The position numbers were made by a program, and so were the translations under genes. From Onchidella celtica (lineage: Eukaryota > Mollusca > Gastropoda > Systellommatophora > Onchidiidae), in contig OZ007570.1 of the NCBI GenBank assembly GCA_963931925.1, positions 25,691,471 through 25,755,470 on the forward strand: DNA of 64,000 nt, given 5' to 3'. Below the pieces are notes generated by a model, which saw only the letters and a list, made by a program, of their open reading frames with translations, did no database searches and was not told the origin of the DNA. Of the stretch, positions 12,150-23,400 are shown piece by piece; positions within the stretch are counted from its first letter, which is position 1; each line of letters opens with the position of its first letter.

Positions 12150-12735
12150 GCACCCCTCCAGTCTCGTCCAAGCATCTCTATGGACACAAAGGGACAGCTT
12201 ATCACCTCAATATTTATTCCGACATTATGCTACCAATGCCAAACCCGGACATTAAGTAAAACTCATAGAAGCAGGATTACTGCATGCGAAATGAAATGCC
12301 TCCGCAAAACCCTCAACATCACAAGACGAGACAGGCAAAGAAATGAAGTTGTAAGGGCAGCTGTTGGCACAAAATCCTGCCTGCATTTCATAGAAAAAAA
12401 AATCGACTTAAATGGTTTGGCCACCTGTCACGAATGCCACCTAGTCAACCAGCCTCGAGAGCCTTTAACACCAAGTTCTCAAGCTACAAAGGAAGAGGCA
12501 GACCACGCAAAAGATGGATTGAAGGAGACAAAGGAACCCTGAGAAACAATAACATCTCAGTTGAAAGAGCGGCAGTCTTGGCCTACCATACAAAAAAAGC
12601 ATCTCTCCCCGACGCTCAACGGCAACAGAGGATGAACAATCACAATCACAGTCACAGCCAACAGTGTCAGGGGCATTCTCTACTAACACGGGAATCCCTG
12701 ACATCGCTTGATTCCGAAAGAGCAATACACTGATA
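12150..12735 (+). pseudogene. LINE reverse transcriptase C-terminal fragment
   Basis: Two overlapping frames (12180-12542 and 12434-12733) together show the C-terminal end of a LINE RT. An Arg-Ile-Thr-Ala-Cys-Glu-Met-Lys motif and an Arg-Arg-Asp-Arg-Gln-Arg-Asn-Glu helix come first, then a Gly-Arg-Gly-Arg-Pro-Arg-Lys-Arg-Trp motif. The fragment ends in an ATCACA-type simple repeat near 12640, as a LINE 3' tail does. A frameshift lies near 12430. No catalytic domain remains. It sits 36 bases beyond the stop codon of receptor gene A. Confidence 0.65.
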
Positions 12736-12770
12736 CTGTTAAATTGGCGAGTTCTTCCACGTCAGGCAGT

Positions 12771-14474
12771 TCATATCTTTATGAATTCTTCTTCTCTGTT
12801 ACCTGATCTATTGACTTCCGTGCTGCCTTTACTGGTCATTGTGAGAGTCGTAGAATGTGTTCCATTGTCCAGCGTCGGTGCTGATTCGTTTCTGTGACTA
12901 TCACTATTGGCCAATGTGTGTTTCTTTCTCCCACGTGTGTACAGATCAGAATAGAGTGCAAGGACACGTTTGTTGAGACCCATGCTGATAAAGAAGAAAA
13001 CGCCTTGGAGTCCAATCAGAGCTGTGAAGAAATAACTCAACACCTCACTGGGAATGGCTTCATAAAGGAAGGCAAGGAGCCACATCAGACCTGTGATCAT
13101 GGACAGACGTGCACACGATACCAATCCAATTCTGGTCTGGGACGAAGACTTTGTAGTAATGTCTGTCTTCCTACGGAGGCTGTAGATTGTGATTACCGTT
13201 AAGATGATACTAAAAACAACTGTAAGACCCATGGGTAATGCAAAAGCGAAGATCCTTGAAGTCGATGTGTTAATGTAACACAGTCGGCGACTGCCGTAAC
13301 CAATATCATCACGTGTGGCCATGTTAGCGATTATATTGATGACTACAATGACTATTGGGCAGGCAAACGTGTAGGCCGTGGCCAGAATAAAGGGTTTCTT
13401 GGTCAAGAAGAATATTCGTGATTTGAGTGGGAAGCACAGCATGTAAAATCTCTCTATAGTGCAGGCATTCATGGAGAAAGCTGCTGCCAGCCAGGTATAA
13501 TGGACAATAAACCCAAACGCTTTGCATGCCCTTCTGTTCTCAAACTGTTCAATGGCAAACTCGTAAAATGCCTGGGCAGTGAAAAGTGTGACTATCAATG
13601 TCATGATGTTCTTGCCTCCCCCGTTACGTAAAGCAGGAAAGATAAAATAAGTGATAAAGGTGAGTAGAAGGCAAAACAAGGAAATGCATGTGCAAATGAT
13701 AGATATCAGACCCGGGATGGTCCAGGTATCGAAATCATTCACCTTTTGCTTGCATACCTGAATATCTGTATCGGTCAGTAAGATATAATCGGATACACAA
13801 ACCCAGACTTCAGATTCTGAAACCTTGTCAATATTTGAAGATGAGATCAATTTTTTAGTTGGTTGGAAGATAGCACTGTCATTTTGGTCACTGACAGCAA
13901 AATTGTTTCTTGGCAGCACTACAAAGGGACATTGGCTTGTATGTAAGAAAGATATAAAGTAGATCTTCCCTAAATCATCGCCGTGGGGCAGTAGAGCAGG
14001 CCTATATAAAGGTGCAAAAGCAATTAATGGACTGGTATCACAAAGACCCCTGGCCCTAGCTAATGTATCATTGAAACATTTATTTGTCAATGAAATACGG
14101 TATCTTACAACATCAAGGTGTGGATTTGGAAATGCAGAGGTGTTAAAAGCATCGAAACTTTTGGCAATTTTTTGTTCTATATCTTCTAAATATCCAATTC
14201 CTTGTTCTGCAAAAAGTTCGTCCACTGCCACAGTTGTTGCCTTTGATCCTGTACACCAAGTCTTCACATAATTTTTGTGTGAAAGAGAATACGACTGAGA
14301 CATTAGCTGAGTACGCAAGTGATCCATATTTTCCATAGAGATTTCTGTCGCCGTCTCTACGTGGAGATCAAAACAGACTCTGTATCCGAGCACGTTGGTT
14401 AGAATCAAACTTTCACAACTCCCATTTATGGTCAGGTATTTTCCTTCACTACACACTGGAGTACGACATTCACA
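12771..14474 (-). CDS. Receptor A exon 5: seven-transmembrane domain
   Basis: This exon opens after CCCCAACAG in phase 0 and encodes protein residues ~471-1037. About 250 extracellular residues come first, with several Cys and N-x-S/T sites. Seven hydrophobic helices follow at ~723-968. Family signs are the Gly-Leu-Met-Trp-Leu-Leu-Ala-Phe of TM6, the Gly-Leu-Gln-Gly-Val of TM7, and the Cys pair before TM3 (Arg-Arg-Ala-Cys-Lys-Ala-Phe) and in extracellular loop 2 (Arg-Leu-Cys-Tyr-Ile-Asn). The tail has a run of Ser/Thr and ends Glu-Glu-Glu-Phe-Ile-Lys-Ile. Confidence 0.9.
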   Translation of the reverse strand, partial: CECRTPVCSEGKYLTINGSCESLILTNVLGYRVCFDLHVETATEISMENMDHLRTQLMSQSYSLSHKNYVKTWCTGSKATTVAVDELFAEQGIGYLEDIEQKIAKSFDAFNTSAFPNPHLDVVRYRISLTNKCFNDTLARARGLCDTSPLIAFAPLYRPALLPHGDDLGKIYFISFLHTSQCPFVVLPRNNFAVSDQNDSAIFQPTKKLISSSNIDKVSESEVWVCVSDYILLTDTDIQVCKQKVNDFDTWTIPGLISIICTCISLFCLLLTFITYFIFPALRNGGGKNIMTLIVTLFTAQAFYEFAIEQFENRRACKAFGFIVHYTWLAAAFSMNACTIERFYMLCFPLKSRIFFLTKKPFILATAYTFACPIVIVVINIIANMATRDDIGYGSRRLCYINTSTSRIFAFALPMGLTVVFSIILTVITIYSLRRKTDITTKSSSQTRIGLVSCARLSMITGLMWLLAFLYEAIPSEVLSYFFTALIGLQGVFFFISMGLNKRVLALYSDLYTRGRKKHTLANSDSHRNESAPTLDNGTHSTTLTMTSKGSTEVNRSGNREEEFIKI

Positions 14475-17400
14475 CTGTTGGGGAAAAAATCACAAAATAA
14501 GTATGATAAACAGACATCTACAGTACTCTTAGTCAAATAAATATAATTAACATTCTTAATGGGTGAATGAATAAATCGGGACCTTAGTTCTGGTTCGTTG
14601 ATCTCCAGTTTCTGAACAACTGGAGATCTTTTATATGTGAAAGAAGCATAAGAAATGCACAAACTTCGACACTTGTTTAAAATGCACTGAGACACTTATC
14701 AAGTCGTTTCACAGGTCCAATTTATTTTAACTCCCTGCCATAGTACTGAAGCTTCAAAAATGGAACTTCGAATTTCTCAGTTGTACAAAAAGTGAAGTTT
14801 GAACAATCAATAACTAAGGTAGGGAAATGCCAGTGTGCTTAATTAATTAATACGAAAATCTTACCATGATAACTACAAGTTTGACTTCCTACCGGCAAGC
14901 TGTGAACAATTGAAACCTATCCTTCGATCTTATGATGAAACAGAATTTGCGTAATAATACATTGAAAGGCTGAATGAAAGACGTGCAAAAAATGAAATGA
15001 TCATCAAATAAGTGTATTTATCAGTATACGCATCAGCACTGTTTGATTGTTTTCAAAAAGCGGCGTGAACAAACTGTTTACTGGTTTACCTCTCTTCCTG
15101 ACAAATGAATTATTCCAATTACAAACCTGATGATTCCCACAGTCCTAACTCCAGTCAGGAAGTCACAGACAGCATGTATGCTAAATATCTATCACCGGTG
15201 TGTGAAGACCGTGAAGGGCGCAAACTGGCTGTCATTGTGCTTACACGCCATAAAGCCCAAACCCAAACCCAAACTCCATACTCAATTACACTGTGCGATA
15301 GTTTTGACATCAATCTGTGTGGGGAAACCGTTTCCTGGTTTACTGCTCTTTCAGGCAAATGAATTTGTTCCAATTACACACCTCATTATATGACTATTCG
15401 ACTAGATCTAACTCCAATTAACACATCAAAGAAAGCAATTCCCTACCTTGTGCGACCATCCCCCGTTTCCTCCCTCCCCCCAAGAGGCATGTTTGATTTT
15501 TGTTAGTACGTCATTATGACGCAGCTTAAATTAATGCGTATTAAATATTCACTCAGTAACTCACCGCTAAAGTATCGTAATATTCATTCTGTAAACAGTC
15601 TGCTGCGGTCTGGATTCTTTCAGCGTTCCCTTCACTGAAACTGTGGCTGGAATCATCATCATCGAAATCCACCAGAGCAGAAAAGCTTACTCGACCAGCA
15701 TGCGAAGGAAGATTTGTTTGAGCATACTTAATCATAGTATCCAGTGGAGCTATGGAGGGGATGTTCCGATTGCACATAAAACAGAACATATTCTTGTACC
15801 TCCGGTCAAAAACAGACGTGTACATTCCACAAGCTTGCTCTATTCTCGGGTCGTAGTTATGGACATTTCCTGTGACGTTACAAGTACTGATGATGTTGGA
15901 AACTTGAGGTCTACAAGTCCGATCGTATTCATCCGTATCATTAGATTGGTAACGTAACCGACAACCAGTCTTATTCACTTCTTCTGGTGACAGCAAGACA
16001 CGATGTAGTTCATATCTCGACGAAACTTGAGATAGGAGCTGTCCTGCATTACCGTCGCAAGAAAGGGAGGCTTTCCATTTCTGGAGATTTTCGGTGTCGT
16101 TATGACACGCGGCGCAATACTTATTCCTGTGAATGGAAGAAAAGTGAACACTAATTTCTGGTGGTCAGTTAAATCTTAATAAAAAGTTCTTTTTTTTTTT
16201 TTTTTCCAATGAATCTTAAGCAGACAACACTTTTAACCCCTCCCCCTCCCCCCCCCCCCCCACGCTTCCCCGTCCTTTCTTGTTTGAAATTCCGGACATG
16301 TACATTTGCCAGCATTGGAATTTTATAGAATATCATGAGATTTTATTATTATTATTATCATTGTTATCATTATTGTTCTTATGTTGTTACTATTATTGTT
16401 ATTATATTATTACTCTTCCATGCAGTGCTAATATTTTATGTGTATAAGTGTGTATGTATGCATTTTCATAAACGGATACGTTGGAGTTATGACTGGCTTA
16501 TTTGCCTGATGATTGCCAATATGACTGAACGCTAATTTTCTCGGAGGAACTACAAATCGAATTCTACCTTATGCAAATGTTGGATTGTTTAGATTATGAA
16601 GGAAGTGAACAGTTCATAATATGATTTAAACTCTCTATGTTTGTGTGTAAGGAAGGGGAGGGGGTGGGGAGTGAAGCACAGAGTGTGAGTTCAGTACTTG
16701 AATGAAGTTTCAGATACACAATTTCAGCTTTTGAAGCAAACATACCGGACATACACTGTAACCTTTGGAACACAAATTAACCACTTCCACATCATTGGGC
16801 AATGGTAATATAGTATTTCGTTAGTTGGCAAATTGTAGTTATTGTATACCCAACTGAACGGTCGATCAATGGTAGATTAAGCAAACGGCCAACACTAAAA
16901 GAGGAACACTCCACCCACCTGTAGCTAAATCCACTGATCGCTGATGATACAAACAGGAACTGGTCGGGCTCTGTGGAGTTTGGATTCTCACATTTAAAGA
17001 CATCGAGGTTTTTGGCCGAGTCCGTTGTATGTGAAACCAGTGAGTCTCTGACTTCTGTTTTTGTTTCCATTCTCCTAGTGGCACCAGGACACTTGTCAAA
17101 GACTCTTTGGTAAATAGAGCTTGGGGGTGGATTTAGAATTGATAGAAAGGCATAGATTAAAACCTTGGCTAGAAAAGTATTGCATGAATAGGAAAATGTA
17201 ATGAAGACGAAGGTGAATATTGTCTGGGCCTTCACTGTCTCCTACCCTTTCATGTCTGCTTTCTTTCTCTTTCATTAATTTATTTATAATTGTCGCCTGT
17301 AAGACGAACTACAATTTCGCCACAAGTGGCTTTTGACATATATTTATTATCATTTGAGATCCAAGTGCCATTAAAGTATTATCCTAAAAGTAATCTTTGA

Positions 17401-20400
17401 AAATTTTAATTTTTTTTTTCTTCTCGAAGACGCACTTCACCTGATTTATCTCTGCTTTACCCTCTTCTGGCTGTGTGACGACATGTCGAAGAATGGCTAA
17501 CCGGCGTAAAGCTTCCACCAGTAGCATTATCTCCTAGCGTGTTCAGTTTCTGTGCGTGACGGAATGTGCTCTAGGTCTAGGTGCCACGCCTTTATCCCGA
17601 GACTGCGGTTTTGGTGATACGCCAGTTCGTCCTATAAGCAGTGAATTATAATTATCTGATCTCTCTGATCTCCTTGGCCATTGCCCCAGACATCATGTTC
17701 TTTACCATTTTTAAAACCGACATTAAAATTTGTGAACTAGTAATGATTATGAACGTTTCCGTAATGGAACTGTTGGATACAATATGTGAAGATAATGCTG
17801 ATGATGATCATACTGACAATGGAAAATGTAATGCTCGAAATAATAAGAGTGATAATTTATCAATGATGAAGAAGAGCTACAAAGATGGAGATGTCGAAGT
17901 GACGGCTACAATTGTAATTCTGTATTACTAGAAGAATTTTTAAATTATATGCTTCACGTTATTTTCCATAGTTCAAGTTGAAAAGGCATTCGATTCCCGT
18001 TATCACGTGCTAAAACGTGATATCGTTCTAGTTAGAAAGAGCATCCCAAGGGGATCAAGGGATCATACTACAGAAAATAACTTATAAAATAAACCTTTAC
18101 TGTGCAAGTGATTAAAGGGAGAAATTATACTTGAAGTCTGGATCACTATAGCCCGCGAGTCATACCCTTCGGTTATGTCTGATGGGAACTCACTCTTCAT
18201 TGACAGGTTGAGATACCGGTACAGGATATGTCTGCCGGCACGATGGCAGGTCTTCACCGTCATACACGATGCTCTGCTGAAGTACCACAGAAGGACAACA
18301 GTCATGGTACACAGTACATAGTCTGTCACAAGTGCAAGCGTCACATACATCGGATCTGGAAAGGCCTTCTCTAGGATAAACGTAACAGAGCTCTCCGCAG
18401 ACCTACAATGGCAAAATGAACATAGCAGGTATATTATTACTTTAGTAAAAGGGATTATCTAGCCGTGCACTTATGTGGGTAAAGTGAATTTACCGTAAGA
18501 AATTGGTAACTAGCCCTACACACACTTACTTGACTGGAAATGAACTTAACACAGTTGAAAAGATAAGATAGATCGTATTTGAGAATGTGACCAAATTATT
18601 ATTACCATTTTTAGATTTTTGGAAACTGTGTAAGGTTAGAGTTAGAATTACGTTTGGCAAGCTGGGTTACATTTCGTTCGTTGGTAATGCAGCCCGGGCC
18701 ACGGCATCGTTTTCATTCAGTAGCTGTCATAAACTTGTCACGAAACCTCCCAGTGTATTTTTGCTACATGGTCCAAAAAACAACACCCAAAATTTTAATG
18801 TCATCAGCCATGCACATTAACGAACATAGACTGCAGATCAGCATATAGGTCATAATTATATAAGAACACAAAGTTAACAGTGGTTCTGCATTCTTCATAA
18901 AAATAATTATTCTAACAGAGCCGAAAGAAATAATAGCCCAGTCTGTTATGTAGCTTGTAATTACAGGAAAGACAGATTATTACTATCGTTATTATTATTA
19001 TTATTGATATCATTTTTATCATGATTATTGTTATTATTATTATTACTAGTTGCTCGCTGACTCGGGGAATACAGGGATGTAATTTTAAAGTTGAATTTCG
19101 ATCCTACAGTCGTAAATGGAGACTGAGAACAAAATTTCCTGTCACACTTTTTAATTCTACTCGAAGAAAATGTCTTTTTGTCCCGACTCAAAATGACGGA
19201 ATACTTTCTTCTGTTCAGCCCAGTTGTGTCTCAAAATCAAAGAAACTATTAAAAATAAAACTTACTTTAAGACCTTTTCAAATAGGGAGTCTGTATTTGG
19301 GCTATATGTAGCCTAAATAGGGTCACCCGTTTATTGGGGCTACATGATCACTATTACCTTAGCGATTCAATATTTCCGTAGGCCTAGGGTTAGGGTTGGG
19401 GTTGGGGTTAGGGTTGGGGTTGGGGTTAGGGTTAGGTAGGGTTTGGGTCAGGATTAGGGTTAGGCTGGGTTAGGGTTGGGTTACATGATCAATATTATCG
19501 TAGTGATTCAATATTTTTGCAGCGATAAACGGGTAGCCCAAATAAGTTTCAGGGGTGGGGTTTGCTTATGTAGGCCCCAGTAAACATATATAGTTTAACA
19601 TGGTTATTTAGGCTATATGTAGCCTATATAAAGTCACCCTTTAAAATATGGCCATGTGCACTTTCAGGTATTTCCATGAGTAATGATAGATAGTAATATT
19701 TTGTAGAATACGAGGGTCAGCGGTTAAAAAGCATTTCATAATTACATTGGAGGATTTTTTTTTTTACTTCCTTTATAATATGATTATTACTATAGATTTG
19801 CCATTACACAATGTACTGTGTCACAAATCCCAGACTGGGAAATGTAATAGTTTATGACAGGACGACAATCACGAACAAACAAGTTTAACACTTAACAAAA
19901 CAACCCATCAGACTCACACATTTATTAAACATAATTATACATATAATAGCGCAATTACATATATTATATTATTGAAATGACTGCCGTACAACGGCCTTAT
20001 TCTCACACACACGCTCCCTCGGATCCACAATCCGGTAGTTACTCCTAAAGGCACTTCGGCCTCAGCCTCTCCCCTCAGGGTCTTAATAGTACATTAATGA
20101 TTCACTGGCACCGCAGTCTCTCAATATCACCTTCCTATTGTCATACACCTTAGCACTCCCCTAGCACCTCCGCAGGGCAATAACACATTATTATTTCCAT
20201 AGCCATCAACATGGCAACAACATAATATCAGTTCACTAGCCTATCAACATGGCAACAACATAGTATCTCATTCACTCTCATATCTACGTCCCTGTCCGTG
20301 GCCTGACTGCCACGACTTTCTGTGCCTCTACTGTCCGGTACTGACAGCCTCACTTCTGGCCTATGTGTGGCCTCCGGCCCTAGGCTGGCCTATCCCCTGT

Positions 20401-23400
20401 GCTCATCGAGGTGGCTCTGCGGCCCGTCCCCGACACCTACAAGAATAACATTACATTGGTATAATACCCTACCATTTCTATTCACTCCACCTCTCCTTAC
20501 AATCCATGAAGCGTGCACACACTAGTTCACCTTTCACTCACCACACATCTTACGGTAACACACTTCCATCGGAGTACACACTACTCACTCGCGCTACACA
20601 TCCATGAACTCACTTTCATCTATCGCTCATGGCGCACATTGCTATATCCAATATCAAGGACTTCCACATTCCTCACATATACTTATTCACATCATGGTAA
20701 TAGACGAATATAATATAATACATCAATCATAAAAATCAATCAACATTCTACATACCAGTCGTAACTGGAAAGACTCTCACTAGTCTTCTCGACTGCTTCC
20801 TTTTATCTCTGCCCGATGGGCTATTATTCACAGATCCGCTCCCCAGGACCTTCTAACTTGCATTGATAGTTATACAGCGCTTTCGCCTCCTTCAGACCCC
20901 CCCCCCCACTACTCACAACAGCACGCTTAACTTGCTGTCTACTGTGAGCCTTTCTTACTCTACACCCGCTCTGTAGCAATCCCCTTAATTGCACTCACTC
21001 CACTCGTGACATCATCCCCCACCCCAAAAAAATTAATGCAATTAATTTCAAATCGCATCAAGATGACTGTCAACGAGTGAGCGTGAGCAATACCTACACT
21101 AAAAAAAACTGACCTAGCAGTTCCCCTAGTATATAAAATACCGAAATCAGGGGAAAATATGGGGATCAATATGGTCTGAAATATGCATATATGTGTCACC
21201 TCATGAATAGCTAACTAAACACAATATCTAATACAGAATCAAAAACCATTCAACCTATCAATCATTCTTCATATCATATATTTTATAATGTCAATATTTT
21301 AAAGTCGACTCATTCACAGAGATCCTGTCAATGTTCCTGTCCTCCGATGTATAAGCTCCTGAAATCTTCCCCTAGGCTCGACTAAGGTAGTCGGCGATAT
21401 GATTGCTGGTTCCTGGAATTGGTTGAATAACGAAGGTGTACGGCTGTAAAGCCAATGCCCATCTAGACAAGCGTGGGCTGGACGAACGATTCTTCGACAA
21501 AAATGTCAGTGGCTTGTGGTCTGTCTGGATACAAAATTCTCGTCCCATGAGATAACGTCCTAGTTTCTGGACGGACCACACAATGGCAAGACACTCACGC
21601 TCTATCACAGAATACTTTCTTTCTCTCTGCAATAACTTCCTACTGACATAACATACAGGATGGAGACATTCGTTCTTCTCCTGTAGAAGACAAGCGCCGA
21701 CACCAGAGTCCGACGCATCCGTTCTGAGGATAAAATTAGATCGAAAATCGGGTAATATCAGAATGGGTGACGATGATAATGCTGTCACCAAATTATCAAA
21801 TGATGTCTGACATTCAGACGTCCACTGGACCTTATCGGGTTGTCCCTTCTTAGTGAGGTCAGTAAGAGAAGATGACAAGGAGGAAAAATTTGGAATGAAC
21901 TTTCTGTAATAATTTAAAATTCCCACTAAGCTTCTGACTTGTTTCTTTGTTTTAGGGATTTGCAACCCTACTAACTTGTCAATTTTTGTTACTTCAGGTC
22001 TCTGAACGCCTCTACCCACAATATGTCCTAAGAATACTATCTCTGGACATGCCAAATCCATCTTTGCGGGTTTAGCCGTTAACCCAAAATGACGTAATCG
22101 TTGAAAAATTACTGTTAGTGTCTGAATATGCTCAGACCATGTCGACGTATGGCATGCTATATCATCAAAGAATGACACATTAGGTATGTCCTTCAACACT
22201 AATCTCATTAATCGTGCAAACGTCGCTGGCGCGTTTACCAACCCAAATGGCATGACCTTAAATTGGAATAATCCAATGGGCGTTTGGAACGCCGTGTATT
22301 GTTTAGACTCCTCAGTGAGCGGGATTTCCCAATAACCTTTCGTTAAATCTATCTTGGAAAACCACGTGGACCCGGCCAATGAAGCTATTAATTCCTCCTG
22401 AAACGGAATAGGCTCCCTATCGCCTACCGTTATAGTGTTCAATCTTCGAAAATCAATACAGAACCGCACCGATCCATCAAGTTTTTTCACGAGGACGATG
22501 GGTGATGAATACGGCGATGTTGATGGTTCTATCACATCTAACTTCAACATTGACTCAACTTCCTTTATGACTCTATCTCTCGAAGAAAAAGGCAACGGAT
22601 ACGGTCTAAGAAATACTGGCTTATCCGAAGTCAACTTTATTTGGTGCTGGATCGCCGTAGTGCGACCCGGCAAATCCGTAACAACATCCGGAAATGACGC
22701 TAACAGGGTCTCAAGTTCCCTACTCCTTGAACTCGTAAGGTCAGGGTTAATTTTTACGTCCCTGTAACCTTGTGTCGGAGTTAACTCCGGCAATTGAATT
22801 TGTAACTCCTCCTGCGCCTTGGTGTCGCTTACGTCACAGTCCAACTGGTCTACGACCCCCGTACAAGCAGTAGAGAAGACAGTCTCCTCTGGTCTTGTCT
22901 GTGCACACAGATGCTGTGGTCTCTCATAAAATCTCTGTAGCATATTAACATGGAAAACCTTACTCGCTCCATCAATGTGGATAGCGTAATCTACCTTTGA
23001 AACAACTCGCTCAATAACATAAGGACCTTTCCATGTCATCAATAACTTATTATGGTCCGTAGGTAACAGCAACAGAACCTTGTCTGATGGCTTAAAAATT
23101 CTCAGTTTGGACCCTCTATCTTTATAGTCTTTTGCTCTTTTCGAAGCGATACCAGAAGCTTCTTGTGCTATAGTGCGCGCTGAAGATAGTCTTTCTCTTA
23201 AATCAACAAGGTACTGAAACACCGAAATCTGCTCATCGTCTCCCGATGATGGCGACGTCATCATGTCCCGAAGAACATCAGTTGGGCCCCTAGGACTACG
23301 ACCGTACATCATTTCGAACGGCGAGAATCCCGTTGACTCCTGCCGTACCTCTCTGTACGCGAATAACACTGCAGGGATATATCTATCCCAATCTTTAGGG

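Noticed and set aside
18063-18350. 95-codon minus-strand frame over receptor A exon 2
   Set aside because: It is a shadow in the wrong frame. The spliced frame with correct phases gives the somatomedin-B-like Cys pattern, and the same holds for 47518-47727 in gene B.
20322-20525. Identical plus-strand frames in both LTRs (also 27385-27588)
   Set aside because: Present only because the LTRs are near-identical copies; antisense to the element and without family resemblance.
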